64,000 bases of DNA from Ficedula albicollis (lineage: Eukaryota; Chordata; Aves; Passeriformes; Muscicapidae). The translations under genes and the position numbers were made by a program. Location of the stretch: the NCBI RefSeq assembly GCF_000247815.1, contig NC_021681.1, positions 15,452,201 to 15,516,200 of the forward strand. The letters run 5' to 3'. Below, piece after piece: positions 1-12,389 of this stretch. The notes beneath the pieces are model-generated. The model saw only the letters and a list, made by a program, of their open reading frames with translations, did no database searches and had not been told where the DNA came from. Every line of letters begins with the position of its first letter. Position 1 is the stretch's first letter.

Positions 1-2180
1 TGGGACAGCTTGTAGATTCAGCTGAAGGTTTCTGTTGGCTTCAGGCTCTGGATCAGGCTCCTGAGGTTGACTGCAGACTCTACAGGCTGTAGACATTGCA
101 TTGAACAAGCAGCCCAAGTCTAAATGTGTTTGCAAGACTTCTTTACAGCTTCTCAATATGTATTTAAGTAAGAAGACTCCTCCACCAGGATAGCTGGTGT
201 TGTCAGGTAATTTGGAAATACAGTGGGTACCTCTGTTTGAGGCAACGTTGAGGTGTGGAAACAGAGAAGGAGATGAAGACATGGAATGCATTTAGTGGGC
301 TGTACAGCCCACAGTGAAAAGGGTCTTCAGTGGGTTTCTGCTGCCATGTCCCATGGACAGTTTACCAAATGCTGGTGAGTTTCAGCCCTGTGCTGGCTGC
401 TTGGTCTTTGTCAAAGAAATACCCTCCAGGCCTGGCAGGTGGGTGTGGTGGGATCTCTTTGCCCTCTTAAATATTTTATTAGTCATGTCCTCCTTGCTTT
501 GCTGCTTTAATCATCTTGTTTCTGAAAAACCTAGCCTGCAGGCCATGATGTTCCTAACCCTGCTTTTTGGAGTTTTCCTAGCTCTGAGAGCAAGTGGAGG
601 AGGAAATGTACACTGTGACAGCGTTTGCTGCTGCGAGCTGCTGACTCAGGAGCTGTGTTGGAGCTTGCCCTGGGTGGTCTGCCATGAACCCTGTGACAAA
701 ACATTACTTCCAGTCCCCAGTCTAACGCCTGCAAGGCAGCTTGGTAACCTGGAAAAGTTGGTCACTGTGTCAATTGCAGAACCAAATCTTGTTTCTCTTC
801 TACCTTACTGACCCTCCCCTTGAGGTCTCTTTCCTTTGTCCCATCCTGTTCCCAGCCACAGCACTCCCTGGCCTGCTTGCTGTGCTGGTGGCTATAGCCT
901 GTTTTAATTTCCCCTGGATATTGGTGTGCTGTTGCTGAGCACTTCCTCCCAGTTTGTAAATACTGGTTTTGTCTCCCCACTTGGTGAATGCCCTGTTGCA
1001 CATCGGTGAAGCATGGCAGGAATCGTACGTATGTGGTCTGTAACCACCAGCCTTGGATCTAGATGAAAAAAAGCCTTTTAGTCTGTGCTTGGGTTTAAAA
1101 CAATAAATAAAACAAGTCTCCAGCATGTTGGACATTGCTTCTCTCTTAGTAATACCAGATTGTAGGTGGAGCAAAGAGGGCAAGAGTCTGACTATGTCTG
1201 GCTTATTCTATGTCTATGGCTCGAGTTCCCCCTCGTCATGTCTGAGCTGTTCATTCTGTTATCATCATGACTTCATGTGTTGCAAGCATAAAACAATAAT
1301 GTTTAGGTTTTCTGTGTTGTCGGAGAGGCTGTTTATTTGTTCTTTAAAGCTGGTTTTTTTTTTAAAGAAAAGGTCTTGTCTGGGGAGAATTTCCTCTTTT
1401 ATCTTCCACACTGCAGCAGATGGGGCAGTGCTGGAGGCACTGCTGGGAACGTGTCCTTGGGGTCACACTGTGCTGTCCTTCCCACTCACACCAGCGAGAT
1501 GTCTGAAATGCAACTGGCACAATAATCACTTGATGAAAGACCACAGGAGAGAAACGAAAGAGACAAGTGGGAGCCCAAACTTCAGGAGCACTTGTGATAC
1601 AGATTATTGCCTGACTCCAGTTCTGTCTTTGGAAACTCCGTATTTATGAGAATGCAGACCCAAGGGAGGAGAGTTATGTATGTAAACCTTGGCCTTTGAC
1701 CTCTCCAGTGTGATTGTTCTGTCCTCTGCCAGTGCTTATGTGATCTCTCCACCAGCCACATTTGGGTGTCTGAGTGCCTGTACCAACCCCCAGCATGGTT
1801 GTTGTGACACCTCCACCAAATTCTTTCCACCTTGAGTAACTCCTCACTGCTGCCCACCTCTGTGTGCTTCACAGGGCCAGAGACTTTTGTCTTTTGTGAC
1901 AGAGACAAAATCATACGCGACTCACATAGATAGAATTACCTACCTAGGGATTGTGGAGTAATTCTGGGTTCGCACCCGCGTGGTTGCTTAGGGAATTTGC
2001 TTTGTTTCACTCAAAGACTGCTGTTTTCCATGAACATTTTGCTCAGTTTTCCTTCGTGCCACGATGCTGCATGGAGCTGAGCAGATAATGGGGTCCTGTC
2101 CTGGGCTGAGCCACAGCCTTTGGGGAAATGTGGCTTCACTTGCAGCATCTCGTGGGCAGTGACACAGGATAATGTGTAAA

Positions 2181-2330
2181 ATCTCTAACTTTAAAGTCTT
2201 TGGGGGAGCAGCTGTTTCTCAGCACAGGCACCACCTGTCCTACAAGGTCTGCCTGATCTCTAACTTTAAAGGCTTTGGGGGAGCAGCTGTTTCTCACCAC
2301 AGGCACCACCTGTCCTACAAGGTCTGCCTG
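2181..2330. repeat. Tandem duplication, 75-bp unit x2
   Basis: The two copies (2181-2255 and 2256-2330) begin atctctaact and end ggtctgcctg, with two mismatches that I can see. They abut exactly. Confidence 0.95.
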
Positions 2331-4749
2331 TGCAGTTGGTCTTGTTTTGGCAGGATTTATGTGACATCTCAGACAAAGACCTATAGTAAAACTGTCAGAT
2401 AATCATTACTATTTGGATTTTTACTATTAGTGGTGTTTATTTATCTTCAATCTTGAGAATTGGTATTACTCAGATACGGGATAAATAAACAGAGCCCAGA
2501 ATTAATCTCTTGGAACGTCTCTTTATTTAGATTTTCTGAGAAAGCATTCCTACTCCTCAGCAGAGGGTAAATGTTAGTGCTCAGAAAGTTAAAATTATTT
2601 AGGACAAAAATAAACTCAGTTTATAGGGAATGGAAAACTGTGTCTTGATTGTTGGGTCAGTTCTGGGTTTAGAGGAGGATATTTAGTCCTGCCCTAAGCC
2701 CAGGACACTGACCCAACTGCCCCTGCTCCTGTTCTTGCTGACCATTTCAGAGGAAATGCTTCTAAAGTGTTTAGAGTTGGAAGTATTGTCAGAGAGGGAA
2801 AGAGGTGACCCAGTGGTTCAATTCTGCTGCCAGCAAATTCGGACTAGGTACATCTTGGTGGTGAAGGTGTCTCACTGTCCTCACAGGAGTCTCAGTCTTG
2901 ACTTTTTGGGCTTGACCATGGGCTTGTGATGTACTAAAAAATTAGACTAGCTGTAGTGATTTTCTGCTGCTTTCTGTTGCTTTTTAAGTGTTTGGTTTGT
3001 TTTTTTCTTTTTAAATAGACCAAATTTAAAAGCAAAACTAAGGTGTTTGCAGTTTGCAACACCATTCCAACTGGTAGTAAATTAGCACAGCACTGCCCAG
3101 CAAATCAGGACACAACCAGTAAACACATACTGGTCTTAGACCCACTGAGCTCATTTCATGCAGCCTAGTAATCATTTGATGGCCAGGGCTGCTCTTTTTG
3201 TCTTGCCAAATTCCTCTTTCTCACTTCATGGCTGTGCAGTCGTGCCAGGGCTTCAAAATATACTTGTAGTGGGTCCCAGCCTGCTGTGTTTCTCAGTCTT
3301 TTGGAGAAAACAAGGTAACCCTGAATTCCTCCTTACTTCTTGGCAATCTCTGGTGACGTGGCTTGGATGATGGGTGATACAGGTGTGACTCACATGGTGT
3401 GAGTGGATTTTTTGAGACTTTTGCCTAAAGGCCTCCCTGTGCAGGATAATATCCCAAATGGAACAAAACTGGTCACCAATAGTGCAGGAGAGCTCAGACT
3501 CCTGCTGCTGGGATGGGACCCAGGAAGGAACCCTTCCTGCTTGTGCATCTGCTCAGATTTTTGTGGTTATTGCACCTTCCCCTGCTGGCTGCTCCTTGGC
3601 AGAGCCGTGCTGCTGAGCTGCCCTGTCCATGTGCCTTGGTGTGCTGGGATTTGTTAAGTGGCTTTTTGTGCTGCCTGTTAAATCTCATCCATACGTCCCA
3701 GAGCTCTGCTCTGGCTTCTGCAGAGCCCTTTTGTTGTCCTTGGCCCCAGGGATAACAAACGGCAGCTGGTGATGAGCTGCATGTGAATGAGCAGTGTGGC
3801 TTAGCCCTGCTAAGCAGACTTTTGCCCAGTACTCTCCAGTTGTGGCTGAGGTTTCGGCAAGGGTTGTTCCCTTTTCCTTGTACAACTGGTGACTTCATCG
3901 TGGATGGCACCAGCAGTGCTGAGAGACCGTCCTGTCAGTAGCTGGCACATTTACTGCCAACCTCCTGAGCACTGCTGGAGCCTTGCTAGCAGGGTTCTGG
4001 GCTCAAAGCACTGCTGGGCGTCTGGAGCAAGGAACTGAGGGGTTATTTATCTTAGTTTTTTCCTTTGGAGGTGGTGTGAATTAGTCATTGTGATTGGGTT
4101 TGTTCCCAAGGAGTAGGAACCCCTGTACTGTGCACAGGGCATATTTCCATGTGTGCAGTCTGGACTGAGGCCAGGCTGAGTTTGGATAAATCGACGTGAA
4201 CCCGGGGTGACCCAGCTGAGGGCCATGGAATTTCTCTGCCCCAGCACTGGGGAAGCTGAGATCAGGACTTGGCCAGTGCATTTCAGCAGTAATGGATGGC
4301 AGGAAGGAGGGTGCAAACTTCCCTGGATGCTTTTGTTTCCAGCCAATACATCTGCAATAAGGTATTGACACTTTTATTTCTTGGCCATGAGCTGGTGATG
4401 ACTAATGAAGGCAGGGGGTCTGCCTGTGGGTGGGTTCAGGCAGCAAAGAGCTGTTCCTCATCAGCCTGTACCTCCCAACCAGTCCTTCTCCTTTCCATGA
4501 CAGCTGGTCACTTCAACAGCCCCTCCAGGGCTGACGTCAAGGGTCAGGGATTTGGCCACCAAGTAATTACAGCAACAAAAATAGCATCACTTCCCCACCC
4601 CTTCCTTCCCACATGATCCTGCTGAATCCCAACTCATAAATGTCCTTTTTTTTTCTTTCTTGGATGTATTAGCTGGAACATATGGCAGGGTTTGGCTGCA
4701 GCCCATAAGTTGTGAAGGCCAAATACTCACTTGTAGCTTCTTGTTCACT

Positions 4750-4752
4750 AAA

Positions 4753-4812
<60 letters not shown>

Positions 4813-4823
4813 AAAAAAGGGGG
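4750..4823. repeat. A27-G35-A7-G5 homopurine tract
   Basis: A run of 27 A (4750-4776) passes directly into 35 G (4777-4811), then A7 and G5. It is the second-longest G homopolymer in the window. It may be real or partly a sequencing or assembly error. Confidence 0.9.
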
Positions 4824-5269
4824 AGAAAAGCACGTTCTTTCAGGATTGGATGAAGGGCTGAGTCTGTGCTCGTGCTGGGTAGGAAGCAGATAGGGTGTGG
4901 GACAGCACCCCAGATGTGCTTTTGTGACAGGGAATGTGTCCTGTTGTGATGGGGAGCCTGTCCCCTCGCTCATGGAGGTGACAGGCTGGCCATTGAGAGG
5001 TGGCCTGGTGGCATGGCCACTGTTCCCTGCTCCCTGCCCTGATGCTGCTTCTCAGGTCAGGCAGAGTTTGCAGCCAGGCTGCTCAGGAGAATGTCACCAG
5101 CACCAGGGCTGCAGAACAGCCAGCAGGTTTTACATGTGGGTTAGCTTGGGCAGGAGAAAGTTTAATTAAGGGTCATGGGAACATCTGTGACGAGGAAAAT
5201 TTGTGACGTAGAGGAAAATGAAGTGACATTGTCAGAAATTGACTGTCTGCCACACCAGAATTTGGTGTA

Positions 5270-5388
5270 CCCAAATTTTAAAAATCTGAAAAATCGCAAA
5301 AATGCTTGTTAGACACCAACGTGGTCCTGCCCAAATGTTAAAAATCTGAAAAATCACAAAAATGCTTGTTAGACACCAACGTGGTCCT
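5270..5388. repeat. Tandem duplication, 60-bp unit x2
   Basis: Copies start at 5270 and 5330, differing at two visible sites (ttttaa/tgttaa and tcgca/tcaca). AT-rich, abutting. Confidence 0.95.
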
Positions 5389-6807
5389 TTTCACCATGGG
5401 TTTTCTAAAGTAGCTGCAGTGGTGGCCTTGATCTCACATCATATCCCTGCAGAAAGATGAGCCTGAGACTGTGCTGTGTCCTGTCAAAGTTAGAAGTGGG
5501 AGTACATAAATCCACAGAGCCTTCTGCCTGAAAAAAAAAAAAGGGTGGGCAAATCCTGCCTCAGAGTGTTGCAGGTAGGGCACTGCCTCCATGCACAGCT
5601 CTTGAGGTCAGGGCTGGACTCCCGAGGGTGCAGTGGAGAGACGTGCTGCAGTTCATTGCCCAGGGCTGTGGTACAACTGCCTTTGAAGCTGCAGCCAGCC
5701 ATATTCCTTCCCAGGGAAGATCAGTGGGGTACAGAGAGAAAGAGCTTGGAAAATATCCTTCAAAATATTTACCGAAGGTGTTACTGTGACTGCCCAGGGA
5801 CTGAAGCACAGTCTGTTGGTTCCCTTGCTTAGAAAGCTCCTTTTAAAGTGGTTTTTGCCAAGGCACTGCCTGTTCTAAGGTGTATGTTTATTCTGGGGCA
5901 TCTGTGACCTGAGTTACTCTGTGTCTTTGGAAGCAGATGAGAAACTGCAAAGTTTCACTGAAATAGTCTGAAAGGAAGAGCACTGACTTGTGGTATGTTG
6001 CACTGTTCTGCTGTTGGAAAACGCTTCCCCATCCAGGGCTGTCAGCTTCATCTAAAGGATCTGTGATGAAGCAAAGTGTTTTAGTGAAAGGGAGGAAAAT
6101 GTTGTGTCTTAGGCCCATTTTTCCTATTTATGGAGCTGCTGGTCTCTCTGTTGCAGGGGCTGAGAATGGACAGGAGTTTTCTTACCTGTGGGCAGCACTG
6201 ATCCTGGGGATGTGTTTGCAGGCTGTTAACCAAGAGTCTGAGATGCACTGAGCTCCAGAGGTGGGTGAGGAAAGGCTGTCTTTGTAGAGGGAACTCGTGC
6301 TGCTTTGGGAGAGGCTTTTACTGCATGGGGATGCAGAGTCCTGATCTGTGCTGCTGGGAGGAGGGGCTGGGACAGGGATTGCTGAGCTGGTGCATCTTGT
6401 GCTGTTAATTACCCTGTGTGTAGGCACTGCAGGGGGCTGCTCTGACTGCAGATCCCACTGTGGGCTGCTGGGGAAGCTGGTCACCACTGCTCCCTTTGCT
6501 TTAGATACTGGTGTCCTTTGGCAGATGGTGTTGGCAGCCCTGCTCCATCTTCTTTACCGTGAGTGTTGCACCCTGGTACCCAGGCGGCTCTGCTGCTTCT
6601 CTGGAGTCTCCTCCAGCCAGCAGCCTTGGCTCACTGGAGTGCTGCTCAGTAAAACTTGGTTTCAGCGTGGATCCTGTCACAAGGCAGGCAAATAGCAAAT
6701 AAAACACCATGTGCCGCTTTAGGAAGCATCTTGTCCACTCAGCTGTCAACTGCACGTCCCTTCTGTGCAGCCTAGGTGGGCTGCAAGGCTGTGGCAGCTC
6801 ATGCAGG

Positions 6808-6876
6808 CATGTCCTGTGTGTTGTGGGGATGCAGAGGACTAGCTCATGTCCTGTGTGTTGTGGGGATGCAGAGGAC
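6808..6876. repeat. Tandem duplication, 37-bp period
   Basis: The 32-base core catgtcctgtgtgttgtggg... occurs at 6808 and 6845, separated by 5 bases. It is directly followed by another, unrelated duplication at 6877. Confidence 0.93.
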
Positions 6877-7025
6877 ATCCTCAGCTCCCCCAGAGCTGTT
6901 TCCCCAGGAAATGTCCATGTCTGGGCTGTAGTCTCCAGCTGAGTTCCAGCCATCCTCGGCTCCCCCAGAGCTGTTTCCCCAGGAAATGTCCATGTCTGGG
7001 CTGTAGTCTCCAGCTGAGTTCCAGC
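6877..7025. repeat. Tandem duplication, 75-bp unit x2
   Basis: Copies start at 6877 (atcctcagctccc) and 6952 (atcctcggctccc), with one visible mismatch in about 74 bases. Immediately adjacent to the 37-bp duplication. Confidence 0.95.
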
Positions 7026-9005
7026 TGCAGCCTGGCTTGGACTGGCTTCATGCAGCACTTTCTCCTGCATGGGGCAGCTGAAGCCGTTGCACCCTGTCTG
7101 CCATCAGCGTCACCTCTGTGTGCTCTCCCAGCCACCCTTCCTGCTGCTGGCGTTTGCTCTCCATGACCCAGTCTGGTGAATCTTTCTCACTGTAACTGAG
7201 CATTCCTGGACCAGACTCACTGCCCTCTGAAGGGCAGATCCTGTGCTCACCAGTGCTTCAGTGCTGGATTCAGGTCTCATTCCTGTAGCCTCGGTGGCTT
7301 GGGTGCAACAAAAGCACAACATGGGACACCAGTGCCTGGTTGTTCCCCAGTGCCTGGGCATAGCCTGGATGCTGGGGGGCTGCAGCCAGCACTGTGAGAG
7401 GAGGCAGCTCTGCAAGGCACTGCTTTGTACAGGACAAGGCTTGCAGCTCCCCGTGGCCTGGGATGTGCAGGACAGTTTCAGTTTTGGCGGCTGGACTCTT
7501 CTGTGTGATAGCTCTGGGAGTTCTGGACGAGGCTATGATTCTTTGGATGTTGCCAAACTCAGATCTGAGCTTAACAAAAGAGATTTTCCCATCTTGGGAG
7601 ACTCATTCCAACCTTATTACAGTTTGGGTTGTTCAACAAAACATTCCCTACAAAATGACTTTTGCACTGTATCACAAGGCTTCCCACAGTGGCGTTTTTA
7701 ACTCCAAATCACTGTTTCTTTAATCACTGGGCTTCTGTTTTCCAAATATATTTTTGGATTCTTGCTGTGAAACCTGGCTAGATGACAGACTCCTAAATAA
7801 ACCATTTTTAGCTTCTAATCCTTTTTGAATCAAACCAAACCAGGTAGAGAGACCAATATAACCCTTCATCTGGACTTTCTCTTTGAAATCAACAGCACTT
7901 AAAGCTGTCAATGAGTTGCCAGCAATCAGTGCACTTGGCTATCTTGAAAAGCACAGTATAGAAACCATAGTGTCCTTCATGATGCTTTTGAGAAGCATTA
8001 GATGGCAAAGGTTTGCATGTTTCAGGGTTATTGTTTGCATTCCTGTCCCTTTGCTGCTGTTTTACGTGGTGGATGTTACGGCTCAGCTCCTGAGTGCTGA
8101 GCCCTGCTCAGAAAGGGTTCCAGGTCCTTTGGGATCTTCTGTGCTACTCTTTGCTTTGATGTTGCAGCCAACCTGTGCTGAATAACAAAGTCCTGCAAAG
8201 TAGGATTGCCAGTTGAGCTCTTGCATGCTCTAGGTGTGTGTCACTGGCTCTTCTCACGTGCACAGATGTGCTTGGAGCTGGGGAGATGAACAGGAAAGCT
8301 CTCCTGGTGTTTGCACACCTCAGATGGGAGGGAGTGCTCAGGTGTAAGAGCCAGCAGTGCTTAGCTCCTGAGTGAGGGATCATTTCATTGGGGTAGGAGC
8401 GTACTCAAGCCTAGAAAGGATTGTGTTTGGGAAGTGATCAGGATTACTGTGCCAAGTGAAACAGAATGCTCATGTTGCTATCAGTGCTTTTACGTGCCAG
8501 TTGGTCAGTGGTACAGCTGGGTCAATAGTGCATTGTATGAACCACTTTACTGTCCATCTTACTGAGGCCACTTAATGACAGCTTTGGAAGTTATTCTCTG
8601 CTATTGAGGGAGGAGAGCTAAGCCCAGACAGCTGAGAGTCCAACTGTGTTTAATTTTGCTGTTTGCTCTTGAGTCCTAGGGTTGGAAAGGTAAAGATTGT
8701 AAGAGAACAAGGAAGGGAAAATCAGCTTTTCTTTTCATAGCGTTTCCTCAGTGTCAGGAGGATCATCAGGCATTTTGGAGGTTATCCTTGTAGATTGCCC
8801 TGCAGCAAGACTGCAGTAGAATTTTGGCTGTGCTGTATTCTCCCTTTTATGTGCCAGCAAGCTTGGCCCTCTGCTCTTATCTACACTTAGTGCTTTAGCA
8901 GTCCTGAGCACGGGAAACTAGATCTGCTTCTGCTTAGCATTTTAAGCCAAAAAGCAACACTTGACTATCTCTTGTTTCAGAGCCAGGGTGCTGCTGAGTG
9001 CAACT

Positions 9006-9130
9006 AGAGATTTTGTCCAATTGGTGACGGCTGATAACACAAGGATGTCAGTGCTAGGGAATTTCAGCAGAGATTTTGTCCAATTGGTGATGGCTGACAA
9101 CACAAGGATGTCAGTGCTAGGGAATTTCAG
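9006..9130. repeat. Tandem duplication, 63-bp unit x2
   Basis: Copies at 9006 and 9069 (agagattttgtccaattggt...), differing at about two sites. Confidence 0.95.
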
Positions 9131-9247
9131 ACAGAGATATGTACCAAAGGCTGCTGAAAATAGCAGGGTTTGAAGCCTTCTGAGCTGCACACTTTGATCT
9201 TGGTCCATGCTGAGGACAACTGCTCTGACTGATGGACTGCACCATAC

Positions 9248-9388
9248 CTCACAGGAGTCTGGATTTTAGACCTGCTGGTATTAGTAATGAAACTGTGTAA
9301 AGTGTCCAGTGGTATAGTCTCACAGGTGTCTGGATTTTAGACCTGCTGGTATTAGCAATGAAACTGTGTAAAGTGTCCAGTGGTATAG
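9248..9388. repeat. Tandem duplication, 71-bp unit x2
   Basis: Copies at 9248 and 9319 (ctcacagg...tctggattttaga), with about two mismatches. Only about 120 bases from the preceding duplication. Confidence 0.95.
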
Positions 9389-10056
9389 GTGTATCTGTCC
9401 TTTAATCTGAAAGCACTGAGATGGAGATTGTTAGGATAAATGGCAGTGTGATGCAGCTTATTCAGAAAGAAAAAGAGCTGAAGTGGTGCCTGTACTTACC
9501 AGGGACTTAGACCTGTTCTAATGACTCGGGCTGATGCCTCATGACTTACTAAAGCACAGCTGCATTGTGCACTGAGGCGTGTGTGTTGAATCCAGCCTGT
9601 TGGGTTTTCATTCTGCACAGTGCTCAGATGAGATCTGGCAGACCTCAGGCTCAGCAACCGCCTGATAGTCCCAGCTGAGTTTTATTTGGGAGTGTGTGAC
9701 CCAGACACCAGCACAGCCCGTGAGGCAGGGCAGGAATGGCTGGGTTTGCTCCAGCCCAGCACTCCATGCCCTGAATTGCCCATCTGTGGAATGAGTTTGA
9801 TGTGCAGTAATTGCACACCAGGCACTGTAAGACACGACTGACATCACATATTTGGGGAATGTCAGATGCGCTGCGTGGTGTCCGTGCTCTGGGGGTGAGT
9901 TCCGGCAGGAATAACACACATAAACAGTAGCAGATTAATTAAAGATGTCCTGTTCTGCTAAAGGCCAATTATGGGGTGGTTTGCTCAGAGTCAGCAGTGC
10001 TGCCTGGCTTATTAGCAGGGCATGAGCTAAGTGTCCCTTCAGAGGAGAGCAGTCAT

Positions 10057-10086
10057 ACAGCTGTGACAATTCACTGTCACAGCTGT
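10057..10086. other. Perfect inverted repeat, 12-bp arms
   Basis: acagctgtgaca (10057-10068) and its exact reverse complement tgtcacagctgt (10075-10086) flank a 6-base spacer. Each arm contains the E-box palindrome cagctg. No coding or RNA context. Confidence 0.9.
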
Positions 10087-10975
10087 CCTGCACATGGAAG
10101 AGGAGACGTGGATGTCAGCCATGCAGGACAGAGCATGTCAGCCAGGGCAGAGCAGCTCCCAGCCCTTTGTTAAAGCTCCTTCACAGGCAGCAGAGCAGTG
10201 CCTGTGTTCCATACAGCAGACATTTGCAGTCAGGTGTTCCTCACTACCTTTGCATTGACCTCAGTACCTTCAGTATGTTTATTCCAGATGTTTCTCCTTG
10301 AGCTGCTCCTGCTCTTGCTGTTTAAAGGGCCCTCAGAACCTGATAATGTTCCTGGGATGTGGGGAAATAGAGCATTTCAGATGAGTGGGAGTCCGAAATC
10401 ATTGCCAGGCTGCAGAATAATGGTTCTCCTTGTTTTGGGCCTTCAGAGCCTGATAGGATCACTGTAAGAAATGTGACTCAAGGGTGTTTTTGGAGTGGTT
10501 CCTGAGTTACAAGCATTTTCTGGTTGGGACCTGGACTGAATGTGGAAAGCCAGCTGCCCTGTCCAAGGGCAGCAGCTTTCATCTCATAGGACACATCTGG
10601 CTGAGGACAAAGGATGAAGTGTCCTAAATGTCCTAATCTCAGTCCCATCTCTCTGTCCCAATGGCAGAAATCCCATTCTACAGCTCACCATAAATTACCC
10701 TGTGAGTCTTTTCTACATACATGCCTATTTCTTTCTGGTGAACCTCACTAGCAAGATCCCTAAATCAGCATGAGCTACTGCAAGGAGAGTCAGACTCATC
10801 AGCCACAGGGCTGGGCAGGGCTGACAGCTCATCCTGTCTCAGCTGCACTGCTTGAGGAGAGTTGCTGAGAGGGATTCTCCCTTTCCAGCAAGACTTTATC
10901 TATTTTTCATATTGCTTTACTTAAAACAAACAAACAAAAAAATCATTGCTGGAAAAATAATTATTTCAACATCCA

Positions 10976-11165
10976 CCGAGATTTGTTTTGGAAGGCTGAT
11001 ACTCTGCTCGATTTCAAATTCATGAGGTGAATTGAAATCTCAGCTCTGGAGCAGATTTCAGTTTGTCTTCCCGAGATTTGTTTTGGAAGGCTGATACTCT
11101 GCTTGATTTCAAATTCATGAGGTGAATTGAAATTTCAGCTCTGGAGCAGATTTCAGTTTGTCTTC
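10976..11165. repeat. Tandem duplication, 95-bp unit x2
   Basis: Copies at 10976 and 11071 begin ccgagatttgttttggaagg and end cagtttgtcttc. Two transitions are visible between them. Confidence 0.95.
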
Positions 11166-12001
11166 CACCCATGGGAGAATGGAAAGAGAAGTGTAAGTGA
11201 GAAATGTGGGTCAGGCAAGAGAAGTGGCAAAGGGATTAGGGAAAGGAGTCACAGCATCAAATGTGTTTGGCAGACTCCTGTGCCAGACTGGAGGAGGAGA
11301 TCATGGGGATGCTGTATTGAGAAGCACTTGCCTGTACCAGGGTTTGAGGAGCATGAGTAGTGGTGGGTTTGGTTCGTTCTGAAAGGAGGAACTCACCAAA
11401 AAGTTGGATTTGAACTTCTTCCTGCAGAAAACTGGAGCAAGAGTTCCTGGTGGGGCTGCAGCAGCCAGGCAGGTTCACTGAGGCTGGGAAAGAGGGGGCT
11501 GATGGTAATACCTCACAGGTACCATTACCAACCCTGCACAAGGCAAACAGCTCTGTTTGTGCCTCTCAGCCTGTCACTTGTGAAGGTTTTGAAGGTTTTG
11601 TGTGCCGGGTGTGTGGAGGAGCCAGCACTGTCTCACAGGGGATGTGGTCCTTCCTCAGAGGGACTCATCCTCCAGGCCAGGTAGGCAGAGAGGTTTAAAC
11701 AGGGTTATTCTCAGGTAGTGTGCGTTGCATTTTCACATCACTGGAAGCTGTCCTAAATTTGTTATTACTTTTTTTCCTAGTTCAGAGTAGAAGATTTCTT
11801 ATTTACAATAGGACATTGGTAACACATTTCTTTTCTGATCTACAGAGACATGGATTGCTGCAGAAGAAAATTCACAATGATTGGTGTTTTGATGGGTCCC
11901 AGGTTAGCAATTGGGAGTGTCTTAGCCTGTCCATAAACACCTTTTCTACTATGAATAAGGCTTTCCAAGGGATTTTGGCTTTTGCCTTAGCAAAAAGGAT
12001 A

Positions 12002-12389
12002 GATACACTTCCCTCGCATGGGATGCAGTGTTCCAATCCCTGCTTTACCCCAGACATAGATTTTTACATCCAATTGCACTAGTGTTAGTGTGTTAAACTG
12101 CTGTGTGAAATCTTCCACAGAGCTGGGCAGGGAGGCTTGTAAATCACTTCCCTGGCGTGGGATGCAGTGTTCCAATCCCTGCTTTACCCCAGACATACAT
12201 TTTTACATCCAATTGCACTAGTGTTAGTGTGTTAAACTGCTATGTGGATACACTTCCCTCGCATGGGATGCAGTGTTCCAATCCCTGCTTTACCCCAGAC
12301 ATAGATTTTTACATCCAATTGCACTAGTGTTAGTGTGTTAAACTGCTGTGTGAAATCTTCCACAGAGCTGGGCAGGGAGGCTTGTAAAT
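12002..12389. repeat. Three-copy array, long-short-long
   Basis: The core cacttccct...ttaaactgct occurs at 12006, 12145 and 12251. The first and third copies carry an extra ~40-base tail (gtgaaatcttccacagagct...ttgtaaat); the middle copy lacks it. Copies 1 and 3 are nearly identical, and copy 2 is slightly more diverged (cctggcgtggg against cctcgcatggg). Confidence 0.93.
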
